Shown piece by piece: positions 1 through 8,129 of a stretch of 64,000 nt of DNA. How positions within the stretch are numbered: position 1 is the stretch's first letter; the number at the start of each line of letters is the position of its first letter. This DNA comes from Methanobrevibacter sp. (lineage in GTDB: Archaea > Methanobacteriota > Methanobacteria > Methanobacteriales > Methanobacteriaceae), in the NCBI GenBank assembly GCA_017407115.1, contig JAFQXD010000042.1, forward strand, positions 62,001 through 126,000, given 5' to 3'. Position numbers and translations under genes: made by a program. The notes beneath the pieces are model-generated. The model ran no database searches. It was given only the letters and a program-made list of their open reading frames with translations, and had not been told where the DNA came from.

Positions 1-80
1 CAAAAGAACAATACGAAGTAATGAAAAAATTAGATATACCGGCAGTTCAAGTAGAACATCCGGATTTTGATTTGTCGTAG
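1..80 (+). CDS. 3' end of a truncated gene
   Basis: An open frame entering from the left edge (first full codon at 3) reads 25 residues to a TAG at 78-80, ending EHPDFDLS. The next gene's ribosome binding site overlaps this stop, which suggests the two are co-transcribed. Too little remains to assign a function. Confidence 0.6.
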   Translation, partial: KEQYEVMKKLDIPAVQVEHPDFDLS

Positions 81-88
81 AGGTAAAA

Positions 89-391
89 TTGTTGTTTTCT
101 GTATATTACAAGATAGAACATAGGGAAGAATTTCTTAAAAAACACTTTGATAAAGTTTTCAAAACTTATACTGAAGAAGAAAAGGAAATTTCTATTGATC
201 GTCTTACAGATTTAATGGAATTAATGGTAAATATGCTGTTAACAGGTGATAAATGTGGACTTTATGACCTTTTAACTAAGAAAAATACAAAATCTGCAAG
301 AGTTTTCTTCAATTATTTGACTTGTTCAAATATTCGTAGTATAAATAAAGAAATGATTAAAGACAGAATTAACGAAGTCTTTAAGATTTAA
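89..391 (+). CDS. small conserved-type phage protein, unknown function
   Basis: A 100-residue, charged, mostly helical protein with no motif I recognise. No ATG exists near the 5' end; the TTG at 89 lies 5 nt after AGAGG (79-83), so it is chosen as the start, with the TTG at 92 as an alternative. It follows the truncated upstream gene by 8 nt and precedes the Gly-rich gene by 11 nt, so all three probably form one unit ending at the hairpin at 1216. No function can be given. Confidence 0.65.
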   Translation: MLFSVYYKIEHREEFLKKHFDKVFKTYTEEEKEISIDRLTDLMELMVNMLLTGDKCGLYDLLTKKNTKSARVFFNYLTCSNIRSINKEMIKDRINEVFKI

Positions 392-402
392 GGAACGCGA
401 TT

Positions 403-1215
403 ATGAAAAATATTAAAGAAATGTTAGATGCCGTAATTGAACCGATTAAGCTCGGTAGTGATTCCGGTTTTTCTAATTTTTTAACTGAAGAATCAGATTT
501 TGAAGGAACTAGAATCATAACCGAAGAAGATGATCCATTTGGTAGTGCCGGTGGAGATATGGGTGGTGGTGATGCTGGTGGTGGAGATGCTGGCGGCGAT
601 CCATTTGGCGGTGGCGGAGATGCTGGTGGAGCAGGCGGCGGTGCTGACCCATTTGGTAATGATATGGGCGGTGGAGCTGGTGGTGGCTCTGATAATGACG
701 GTAATGGCGGCGGTGCTGAAGGTGGTGCCGAAGGTGAAGATGATGAAGAAAAAGATCCAGATGAAAATCCGGCTTTAACTGACGGTTCTCATGAACCTGA
801 CCCAGAATTCAATCAGGGTGAAACTGATCCAAATGATGTAACATTGTCTAAGAACGCTTCAATTAGCAATAAGTTCAATATCACAGATATTATGAAGACT
901 GTCTCAACAGTTATTCAGACATTGAGTGAAGACCAACTTGTTGAAATTGAAAAGGTAAAGAACGATGTTGAGTTAATATTTAATGGCTTCTTGCTCAATG
1001 AAGAAGATCTTGAATTCGATAATGTAGAAAATGCAATATTCTTAATTGAAAAGATTGCTGAAAAGTTAGATATTAAGCCAAAGTCTTATTTAATCCGAAA
1101 GATGAAAGAACCTTTGATTAAGAAACGTGATAGTATTAAGCAAGATATTGCCACTAAGAAGGGTGAACTTAATACGACACGAGACATTCTTACAAAACTT
1201 GATACTAAGATATAA
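403..1215 (+). CDS. Gly-rich acidic protein with prohead-protease-type sites (probable head protein)
   Basis: 270 residues. The N-terminus (about 1-45) contains two sites that fit the T4 gp21 cleavage rule (hydrophobic-x-Glu): LTE|E ending at residue 29 and ITE|E ending at residue 41. Residues about 45-120 are a low-complexity run of GGGDAGG and DPFG units, followed by an acidic stretch and a helical C-terminal part. The sites suggest a prohead component processed during head maturation; that is inference. The Gly-rich DNA also gives a long open frame in another register (530-778), which is a shadow. Start ATG follows GGAACGCG closely. Confidence 0.75.
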   Translation: MKNIKEMLDAVIEPIKLGSDSGFSNFLTEESDFEGTRIITEEDDPFGSAGGDMGGGDAGGGDAGGDPFGGGGDAGGAGGGADPFGNDMGGGAGGGSDNDGNGGGAEGGAEGEDDEEKDPDENPALTDGSHEPDPEFNQGETDPNDVTLSKNASISNKFNITDIMKTVSTVIQTLSEDQLVEIEKVKNDVELIFNGFLLNEEDLEFDNVENAIFLIEKIAEKLDIKPKSYLIRKMKEPLIKKRDSIKQDIATKKGELNTTRDILTKLDTKI

Positions 1216-1247
1216 AAAGAAAACCGGTTTTTAAACCGGTTTTTTAT
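1216..1247. terminator. bidirectional terminator (AAAACCGG type)
   Basis: Stem AAAACCGGTTT (1220-1230) and AAACCGGTTTT (1233-1243), flanked by A and T runs, between convergent genes. The same sequence type recurs at 12774 and 19880. Confidence 0.85.
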
Positions 1248-1262
1248 TTTATTAAATATTTT

Positions 1263-1778
1263 TTAGTTCAAGTCAAATTCTGGAAGTTCAGACTTTTCAC
1301 CTTCGGTTTTTCCATCATCTGGATAAACTGGAGATTCTGTCTGTTCTTCAACTACTGGTTCTTCCTGAACTGTCTCAACCACCTCTTTCTTCTTTCTTGT
1401 TTTCTTAGGCTTATTTTCAACAACCGGAGTTTCTTCAGTTGCTTGTGTTGTTTCAACATTTGTTTCAGGAACATTTGTAACCTCTACTTTATTTTCTTGT
1501 GCTTGTTTTTGTGCCTTCAAATTGGCAATAAATGCTTCATATTCAGCTTCGAAAGTATCTAATGCTGGAGTTCTACGAGAACTATAACCACCATGGCCAC
1601 GACGTTCTGGAATAGCAGGTGCTACAGGTTCTGGTAAATCTACGCCAATTAATTCTGCACGTTGCATGTCCATTTCAGAGTATTGAGTACCATTATGAAT
1701 TGAATTATAACGGTCTTTCATACGTGCCTGTAAATCGGCTAAAAAGTTCTTATTTCTTGTGTTGATTTTTCTTCCCAT
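1263..1778 (-). CDS. hypothetical protein with charged, low-complexity C-terminus
   Basis: 171 residues from the ATG at 1778 (MGRKINTRNKNF). This start is preferred over an upstream ATG inside the preceding gene because AAGGA lies about 9 nt before it and it begins just after the preceding stop at 1783. Residues 1-100 hold a basic segment and a Pro-rich region; the C-terminal 80 residues are rich in Glu, Val and Thr with a KKTRKKK patch. No catalytic motif is seen. Last gene of the minus-strand cluster 3985-1263. Confidence 0.7.
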   Translation of the reverse strand: MGRKINTRNKNFLADLQARMKDRYNSIHNGTQYSEMDMQRAELIGVDLPEPVAPAIPERRGHGGYSSRRTPALDTFEAEYEAFIANLKAQKQAQENKVEVTNVPETNVETTQATEETPVVENKPKKTRKKKEVVETVQEEPVVEEQTESPVYPDDGKTEGEKSELPEFDLN

Positions 1779-1782
1779 TTTA

Positions 1783-2163
1783 TTATTCCTTAATATGTAA
1801 TAACATTGTTTCAGGGACATTATAGACTATATATCCTGGTGGATTAGTTTTATTTCCCTTGATAATTTTTAGTGTAAATAAATTTATACTATTTATTGGA
1901 TCTGACTGACCAATTATTTGATAAATACATTCATCGCCATTTACATTACTTGTAACTTTATCATTTACTTCAAATGGACGATATGTTTCTTCAATTTCTA
2001 TGCAATTAGTAGATTTTTCAATATTTTCGGAATTTATAGTTTTTGCATTCTTAACGGCAACGGTAAGATCACGAGCAATCCATTCAGGACAGTTCTTACT
2101 ACTTACTACTTTTTTAATGCCATTTAATAAAATATTTAGTTGTTCTTTACGTATATCTTCCAT
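1783..2163 (-). CDS. hypothetical small protein
   Basis: 126 residues. The start overlaps the upstream gene's stop by one base (TAATG at 2163), indicating translational coupling. The C-terminal half looks beta-rich with a conserved-looking PPGYIVYNVPETML end. It may be a small virion or DNA-metabolism accessory protein; no family is recognised. Confidence 0.7.
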   Translation of the reverse strand: MEDIRKEQLNILLNGIKKVVSSKNCPEWIARDLTVAVKNAKTINSENIEKSTNCIEIEETYRPFEVNDKVTSNVNGDECIYQIIGQSDPINSINLFTLKIIKGNKTNPPGYIVYNVPETMLLHIKE

Positions 2164-2750
2164 TAGTCACTACTCAAATTATCTTCGTCTTTAAACAATA
2201 TCTTTAGAATATGAAGTTCCTTTTTAAACTTCTGTAAACAGTCAGATATTGTTTTGTCAAAGTCGTTAAGATGAGTACTAATTTGTCTTGCGACACGGCC
2301 CGCACTAGCAGCTCTGGTTGGTGGATAGTTATATGATTCAAAGCCCTTCATGAAATCTGCGCTTGGTTTTGACAAATCAGGAAGTTCTTTCTTAAAAATT
2401 TTTGCATAAAGTGACCAACAAGCATTTTCGAAACTTTCGATGGTATTAGCAAGTTCGACACCTTCACGTAATTTACGTTTTTTCTTCTTTCTTTTCTTCT
2501 TTTTTGGAATCTGGTTTAACCAATATCCAGGATGATGAGCATCAGGAACGCCTTTATAAAGTGGATTAACACTAAATGGAGAACGCTGATATAATAATCC
2601 CATACGTTGAGGACAACAACCTTTGCAGTCACCACCATGTGGAATACCTTGGTCAGCACCAAGAGGTGCACCAACACCGATTCCAAAATCCTCGTCTAAA
2701 ACCTTATAACCGTTTTTCTTAAGAACTTCTACAGCTTCTTCTAAAGTCAT
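2163..2750 (-). CDS. probable head-internal protein sharing the major capsid N-terminal motif
   Basis: 195 residues. Residues 1-16 (MTLEEAVEVLKKNGYK) match a peptide found in other genes here (24746, 27660, 20353). Residues 18-20 are LDE, a gp21-type cleavage site, immediately followed by DFGIGVGAPLGADQG and IPHGGDCKG. The major capsid protein (21828) has LTE|DFTQGVGAPLGLDQG and IPHGGDAKG at its own predicted cleavage site. After the motif come a Cys pair (CKGCCP), a basic tract of Lys and Arg at about 82-95, and a helical C-terminus. I infer a DNA-binding internal protein cut by the prohead protease to expose the same N-terminus as mature capsid. Confidence 0.8.
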   Translation of the reverse strand: MTLEEAVEVLKKNGYKVLDEDFGIGVGAPLGADQGIPHGGDCKGCCPQRMGLLYQRSPFSVNPLYKGVPDAHHPGYWLNQIPKKKKRKKKKRKLREGVELANTIESFENACWSLYAKIFKKELPDLSKPSADFMKGFESYNYPPTRAASAGRVARQISTHLNDFDKTISDCLQKFKKELHILKILFKDEDNLSSD

Positions 2751-2756
2751 AAAAAC

Positions 2757-3194
2757 CTAGCTAATCTTTAAATTATACTTATTATTTATATCAGTTACGT
2801 AAGAATTCCATTTATTTCCATGCGCATAATTTTCTAAATACAGAATTTTATTGAATAAATCTGTATTTTCTGTATTATATGCATCAAATGCTGCAGCAAT
2901 TTCGCCACCAGTAAGTTCTAAGAATACTTTATAATGGAGCATTTCATGAAGCATTGTTCTTTCTAAAGCTTCATAAGGTCTTTTATGCGTTTTAGAGATT
3001 TCAATCCTTGGATTCTTTAAAATTTTATTTTCAAAGTCAATATCAAATTTAAAATAACCATTGACTTCAGAACTATCGATGATATTGACTGGAATTTTAA
3101 TCAAAGAATTATCGAAATACATATTATTACATGCATCAAAAATTTTGCTTAAATATTTTTCAGTCAATTCAAAATGTTTACTAAAAAGATTCAT
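2757..3194 (-). CDS. SprT-like zinc metalloprotease-type protein
   Basis: 145 residues from the ATG at 3194, preferred because GGCGAG lies just upstream; an alternative ATG at 3251 would overlap the upstream gene by about 70 nt. The motif TMLHEMLHYKVF is an HExxH zinc-protease signature, placed as in SprT-like (WSS1/Spartan) domains after a beta-strand region. Such domains cleave DNA-bound or substrate proteins; phage versions are uncharacterised as far as I know. The C-terminal zinc-ribbon of longer SprT proteins is missing here, but the neighbour 3181-3444 carries Cys pairs. Confidence 0.7.
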   Translation of the reverse strand: MNLFSKHFELTEKYLSKIFDACNNMYFDNSLIKIPVNIIDSSEVNGYFKFDIDFENKILKNPRIEISKTHKRPYEALERTMLHEMLHYKVFLELTGGEIAAAFDAYNTENTDLFNKILYLENYAHGNKWNSYVTDINNKYNLKIS

Positions 3195-3444
3195 AATCTC
3201 GCCATGATGATTTAAGGAAATCTGTTCTATCCTTTGTAAATGTTTTGCCATTAACGGTTACAGTTACAGTTCTCGAAGTAGATTCTACAACTTGAACTTT
3301 TACTGGACAACATGCTTTTACTTCAGGAATTTTTGTCCAATAATAGTAACCATCTACTATATTAAACCCATACTTTTCTTTTTCGCTCTGATATAATCGT
3401 TCACATTCTGGACAACGTGGTTTTGGCGGAGGTGGAAAAAACAT
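3181..3444 (-). CDS. small Cys-containing protein, possible zinc ribbon
   Basis: 87 residues. A Pro-rich start (MFFPPPPKPR) is followed by CPEC and later CCP, a spacing compatible with one zinc knuckle, then a Thr/Val-rich strand region. SD AAGGA precedes the ATG, which sits just after the upstream stop at 3446. Its end overlaps the start of the SprT-like gene by 14 nt, implying coupled translation and perhaps a joint role. Confidence 0.65.
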   Translation of the reverse strand: MFFPPPPKPRCPECERLYQSEKEKYGFNIVDGYYYWTKIPEVKACCPVKVQVVESTSRTVTVTVNGKTFTKDRTDFLKSSWRDYESF

Positions 3445-3445
3445 A

Positions 3446-3985
3446 TTAATGCTTCCTTAATATAGTGTCTAACTCACTGTTTAACTGTCTGACAACATAT
3501 TGCTTAGAGATTATCTCGGAATTTAAAAGATAGTTTTGAATTCTCTTGTCTTTATATAAACCTCTAATCCAGTTGACAGAAGATAAACAATACATTTTTG
3601 GACGTAACCATTCTCTAAGCTTGAACATCAATAAATCAAGATTAGAAATTGCGTTATGTTCTTCCTGGGTTTTCGGATTTCTTATCAATTTTCCATTACG
3701 GTCAATAAGACCTAATTTATAAGCCTTTGTTGTCGTTGGAATTGTTGTAATAGATTTAAGAAAAACAAAAACAAGAACATTATCAATGTCCCTATTATGT
3801 GTGCTTAGGTTTATTTTCTTATTATGTGATTTTAAAGAATATAGTGTTTCACGTGCTTCTGTCAATATTCCATTTGCTTCAAAATAAGCAGACATGGTTT
3901 CGGCATTGTTTACTAAACGCTGTAAACCAGAAACACTATTTTTATCTTCTAAGGCGTAAAAAAATCTTTCCCAGAGTTTTTCCAT
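3446..3985 (-). CDS. conserved T4-type phage protein, unknown function
   Basis: 179 residues, helical, with a central segment TTTKAYKLGLID followed by GKLIRNPKTQEE and a Leu-rich helix. The late promoter on the minus strand (3990-3997) lies exactly 4 nt before the ATG, with no room for an SD. First gene of the minus-strand cluster running to 1263. No catalytic motif seen; a virion or assembly role is likely from its late promoter. Confidence 0.75.
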   Translation of the reverse strand: MEKLWERFFYALEDKNSVSGLQRLVNNAETMSAYFEANGILTEARETLYSLKSHNKKINLSTHNRDIDNVLVFVFLKSITTIPTTTKAYKLGLIDRNGKLIRNPKTQEEHNAISNLDLLMFKLREWLRPKMYCLSSVNWIRGLYKDKRIQNYLLNSEIISKQYVVRQLNSELDTILRKH

Positions 3986-3989
3986 ACAA

Positions 3990-3997
3990 TATTTATA
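3990..3997 (-). promoter_or_regulatory. late promoter, leaderless type
   Basis: TATAAATA on the minus strand, 4 nt from the ATG at 3985. Confidence 0.8.
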
Positions 3998-4000
3998 GCT

Positions 4001-4861
4001 TTATCGACACCATTCAGTCTCATTGATAGAATTTCCATCATTGATTATCTCATCGCAGTGAGTATTATAAGTGCAAGATTCTTGTTTAGGTCTATACATT
4101 CTCTGTGTTCCTAAATATGGATCTTGTTGTGTAGAAGATGAAATTTCTGTTTTAACTTCCATTGGTGTTCCATCAATATCTGCGCCTTGTTTAGTACTTT
4201 TTACGGTTTTATGCGTAATCGGGTCAGTTCTGACATCACCAAAACTTTTCTTGGATTCTGATTTCAAGAAATTGTTATATTTCTCAGAAATTGAATCTGC
4301 AATCTTTTTCATCATACTTCTAATATTTAACATATTATGAAGTTTTGTGTTTGGGTCATCTTTTAAAGTTCTTTGGTGTGCAATCATACATGTAGAATCA
4401 TTACAGTATTTTTCATAACCTCTAATAACACTTATGAACGTCGTTTCTTTATGACATGTTGGACAATATCCTTCATCTTCTTTTCTGACATAAGTATCAT
4501 AATAGAGCTTTGGATTATAGATATTGTGCTCTTTTTTCAAGTGATTATTAAACTTTTTTGATGCTGCATTAGCAGAATCGGCAGAAATAACCATATCACA
4601 GATTTCACACTTTAATTCTGTATATTCTTGTTGTTTTGGCGCTTTATTGCTACAAGTTGTTGAGCAATATTCTGCATAACCTTTATTTAAACCATTATAA
4701 GTGGTTGGTTTTCCACAGATTTTACAGATTCCTTCGCCTTCTTTCTTAAGAAACTTGTCATAATACTCTTGCATGCCCAATTTATGGTCATTTTTGATAT
4801 GAAGAGCAAAAGACATAGCGTCTTCATAGGTTCTTCCACATATTTTACATTCGTAACTCAT
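4001..4861 (-). CDS. zinc-finger protein related to the homing endonucleases but lacking their nuclease domain
   Basis: 286 residues. Two copies of a finger module: residues about 4-70 (CKIC ... HIKNDHKLGMQEYYDKF then CKICGKPTTYNG and a CSTTC pair) and about 83-160 (CEIC ... HLKKEHNIYNPKLYYD then CPTC). The same module forms the N-terminus of the endonucleases at 54482 and 62209. The C-terminal 110 residues have no SSWE, PDF, EIKG or EFDG motif, so no nuclease is visible. It could be a DNA-binding regulator or a domesticated homing-endonuclease relative; both are inference. The late promoter lies 7 nt upstream of the start. Confidence 0.75.
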   Translation of the reverse strand: MSYECKICGRTYEDAMSFALHIKNDHKLGMQEYYDKFLKKEGEGICKICGKPTTYNGLNKGYAEYCSTTCSNKAPKQQEYTELKCEICDMVISADSANAASKKFNNHLKKEHNIYNPKLYYDTYVRKEDEGYCPTCHKETTFISVIRGYEKYCNDSTCMIAHQRTLKDDPNTKLHNMLNIRSMMKKIADSISEKYNNFLKSESKKSFGDVRTDPITHKTVKSTKQGADIDGTPMEVKTEISSSTQQDPYLGTQRMYRPKQESCTYNTHCDEIINDGNSINETEWCR

Positions 4862-4868
4862 CGTTAAA

Positions 4869-4880
4869 TATTTATAAATA
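4869..4880. promoter_or_regulatory. palindromic divergent late promoter
   Basis: TATTTATAAATA is a perfect 12-bp palindrome giving TATAAATA on both strands (minus 4869-4876 toward 4861; plus 4873-4880 toward 4911). Confidence 0.8.
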
Positions 4881-4910
4881 ATATAAAATCAATAATAAGG
4901 TTTAAAAAAT

Positions 4911-7900
4911 ATGGCTGAAATTGGAAATAAGTTTATTTTTACTACAGAAGGTCGTACTTCATTAGTTGCCCAGCTAGGTGGTATACGATTTTCAGTTTTA
5001 GGTGCGATTTTAATTCAGGGTCTTAAACCAGTTGAAGTATCAGAAGATAAAGAAGATACTACTTTTGAAGATGCTTTCAAAAATTTGACATTAGAAAGTC
5101 TTTCACTTGATAATGGTGTTGTATTAGGTTTAAAGAATGTTGATTATTCTGCAATAGGTAATCAAAAGATTTATCCAGTAAATCTTGATAGCTATCAAAG
5201 TGCATTTAGTAATATTACACAAAATTTGATACCATTACACTATGTTCCAGCACAGGAAGTAGAAGACACGATTGGAAATGTTTATGGTATTTATGAATTA
5301 GATGTTGACCAGACATTATTAGCATGTAATTTTGCTGGGGATGATTCTGATGTTTCTTTTGTACATATTGGTCTTATTGGTAAGCAATATACGCAGACTG
5401 ATGATGCAACATATAATGTTGATCATACTCAAAAACCAATATTAGTTGGTATTGCTCAGTTAGATGGCAAATATGTCGAAGAAACAAATATTTATGAAGG
5501 TGGTATTCAACTTCTTGCTGACCAAAATCAGTATGTCAATATCAAATTAAAGCTTCGTTTTACATTAGACGAGCGTGATCGTGATATTGATCTTGATATT
5601 GATGTTGATAATCAGCAGACTAAAGAAATTTTGGATATTTCTAATAAGCTTTCTTTAGTTAATAATGGACTTAAGACCAAGGCAAAAGAAGGTGTTAAAG
5701 TTGCATCTGATAAGAGCATTATTGCAAATTTCAATCTCAATAAGGAAGGTGCATTAGCAACAGATAAGACTTTAATGGTTGCTGAAACATATAATGCTGA
5801 TGAACTTGAAAATGAATGGAATGGTGTTGGTTTGATTCATCTTATTAACCGTGAAAATCAGGAAGACGATGATGAAAATCCATATACACCGCAAGTTGTT
5901 TTATCTACAATAGAACATTATGAAAACTTGGAGACTGAACCAGTCGTAAGTTATAACGTCATGATGTTATTGCAAGGTAAAGGCAAAGAAATTTCTGTTG
6001 ATTATGAAAGTCATTATGGTTCAATAATTGAAAATGCTGCAGAAGCTATTCAGTCCTATGATCTTACTGGTATGGATGAACATGGATTTAAAGCTACCGG
6101 TGTAGAAGTTCCAAAATTCGTAATGTCTATGAAACCAGAATATGATAATATTGCAGTAGACATTTTTGGTTTGGAAAATAAAATTGTTGATGAAAATAAT
6201 ACTGATAAATTCTTATTCTCTAAGAATAACTTTTCTTATTCACCAAGAAAAGATGTAGATTATGATACTATTGTTTTGGGTGCTGGAGATAATTATTTAG
6301 AAGGAAATGCTGGAAATACTTTAATTAATGCTGGTTGGAATGTCCTTAGAAATAATAGTAAGTATAATACGCTTGAAAATTCATGGGACAATATTATACA
6401 ATGTAACGGTCAAGAAAATATTTTATTAAATTCTAATAATAATATAATTGATATATATGGCTTTATAGATGAATACAAAAATAATGCATGGTTTTATAAT
6501 TGTACTTTAATAAATTCAGATAATAATATAATTCAAAATCTTGAAGATAGCGTATTAATAAATGCACGATATAATGTAATTAATACAAATAATCCAGATG
6601 ATGATAATAGTCTTTATAATCTTAATATTATTGGTGGTGAAGGTAATATAGTTGATTATGGTGCTGATGATTTATATTTGATGTGTTCTAATACAGTTAT
6701 TCATAATTCATATGCCGTGCCAATTAAGAATAATATTAGAACACTTATTCTAGGAAATAATGCAAAATGGGAGCCTCGTGAATGGACATCCAGACCAGGT
6801 ATTCTTTATGGTAATGGTAATGTAAATGGTGGTAACGCAATAAATGCATTAGAGTTCTTCCCAGATGAAGGATTATTAAAGCTTTATGACAAAGACCGTA
6901 CAAATACAATAATAATTGGCGGTGATGTAGGTATTCAGTTTCCTAATAGTGTTAATCAAAGTCTTGAAATGACGATGAAAACACTAGATATAACAGATAA
7001 ACTTTTACTTTCAAAGGGTAATAAGTCAATAACATTATCAACCGTTGATAATGAAAATATTGTCGTATCAGATAGTGATAGTCAATATACACTTAAATAT
7101 AAATCTAGTAATAGTACATTGACTCTTATTGGTCATGGATATGAAAGTAATATCTCTAATAATTATTTAAATTATAAACATGATTCTTATACTGCACAGG
7201 TTGATTATAACGAATTTAGCATTGGCTCAAAGGTTAATAATACAACTAATAAAATATCAATAACAGATACAGGCATTGTTATTAGTAAAGATAATAAGCC
7301 AGTAGTTACAATTAATGAAAATACTTATTATCAAAAAGCACGTGTGGATATTTTTTATGCTGCATTAGATACCGCGGCAATTCCTATTGCAGATATAACT
7401 TATTTTAAAGGTCCTGCAGATTTAAGAACATGGTTTGAAAATGTTTGGAAAGCAGCACCTATAGCATGTGCAGAAGATGGTGATGGTAATCCATGTCCAA
7501 ATGAAGCATTTTGGCCATATAGATCAAATGGTAGTGTAACTAGATTTCATGTTGATGAAAATGGTAGTTCAAATTGGACGCAATTTGCTAACCTTGTTAC
7601 TACTACAAGTAATGGCGTTACTGAGGCATGTAAATTTAGTTCTGATGGTGATGATATGTTTTACTTTAGAAGCATGTTGCCTGAAGTATCACAATATTTA
7701 GATGAAATAGAAATTAATCTATATATAGATGATATGGCTAGTTTAAATTATGGTTTGGTATGGATATTAACACCATATAATAATAGTTTAAAAGGACCAT
7801 TAGTTAAACTTAATATCATATTGTCTAATGGTTTATTTGGTAATGGCGAAGGTGAAGATTTCTGGTATTGGGCTAGTAAAAATGTTACAACTTCAATACC

Positions 7901-8060
7901 ACAACATAATCCTAAGTCAATGGAAGCTGAAAAAGTAGATTTAGATTATGATAGAGCATTATGTTTAATATCAAAACCATTATATGTTACATCTAAATAT
8001 AGAACAAATATTGGTAATGCCGGCGCAAATTATGGTTGGTTTAGAGTAGGCGGATATTAA
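4911..8060 (+). CDS. long tail fibre or adhesin with Asn-rich beta repeats
   Basis: 1049 residues. An N-terminal globular part (about 1-440) is followed by repeats of the type GNNNxI, NSDNNII and NNIIDIYG at about 460-620, which resemble left-handed beta-roll repeats of trimeric adhesin heads. A beta-rich C-terminal region (about 790-1049) ends in a compact domain likely to contact the receptor. The same repeat style occurs in 44738-47713. Expressed singly from the late promoter at 4873 with SD TAAGG, and closed by the hairpin at 8080. The exact fibre position is unknown. Confidence 0.75.
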   Translation: MAEIGNKFIFTTEGRTSLVAQLGGIRFSVLGAILIQGLKPVEVSEDKEDTTFEDAFKNLTLESLSLDNGVVLGLKNVDYSAIGNQKIYPVNLDSYQSAFSNITQNLIPLHYVPAQEVEDTIGNVYGIYELDVDQTLLACNFAGDDSDVSFVHIGLIGKQYTQTDDATYNVDHTQKPILVGIAQLDGKYVEETNIYEGGIQLLADQNQYVNIKLKLRFTLDERDRDIDLDIDVDNQQTKEILDISNKLSLVNNGLKTKAKEGVKVASDKSIIANFNLNKEGALATDKTLMVAETYNADELENEWNGVGLIHLINRENQEDDDENPYTPQVVLSTIEHYENLETEPVVSYNVMMLLQGKGKEISVDYESHYGSIIENAAEAIQSYDLTGMDEHGFKATGVEVPKFVMSMKPEYDNIAVDIFGLENKIVDENNTDKFLFSKNNFSYSPRKDVDYDTIVLGAGDNYLEGNAGNTLINAGWNVLRNNSKYNTLENSWDNIIQCNGQENILLNSNNNIIDIYGFIDEYKNNAWFYNCTLINSDNNIIQNLEDSVLINARYNVINTNNPDDDNSLYNLNIIGGEGNIVDYGADDLYLMCSNTVIHNSYAVPIKNNIRTLILGNNAKWEPREWTSRPGILYGNGNVNGGNAINALEFFPDEGLLKLYDKDRTNTIIIGGDVGIQFPNSVNQSLEMTMKTLDITDKLLLSKGNKSITLSTVDNENIVVSDSDSQYTLKYKSSNSTLTLIGHGYESNISNNYLNYKHDSYTAQVDYNEFSIGSKVNNTTNKISITDTGIVISKDNKPVVTINENTYYQKARVDIFYAALDTAAIPIADITYFKGPADLRTWFENVWKAAPIACAEDGDGNPCPNEAFWPYRSNGSVTRFHVDENGSSNWTQFANLVTTTSNGVTEACKFSSDGDDMFYFRSMLPEVSQYLDEIEINLYIDDMASLNYGLVWILTPYNNSLKGPLVKLNIILSNGLFGNGEGEDFWYWASKNVTTSIPQHNPKSMEAEKVDLDYDRALCLISKPLYVTSKYRTNIGNAGANYGWFRVGGY

Positions 8061-8079
8061 TCAATAGAATAAATAATTA

Positions 8080-8118
8080 AAACCTTATACATTACGTATA
8101 AGGTTTTTATTTTATTTT
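8080..8118. terminator. bidirectional terminator
   Basis: AAACCTTATAC (8080-8090) pairs with GTATAAGGTTT (8096-8106), followed by T runs; lies between convergent genes. Confidence 0.85.
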
Positions 8119-8129
8119 TTTTTAAGATT

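Noticed and set aside
530-778. 82-residue open frame inside the Gly-rich gene
   Set aside because: It is an out-of-frame shadow produced by GGTGGT-type codons; no SD and abnormal Met/Val composition.
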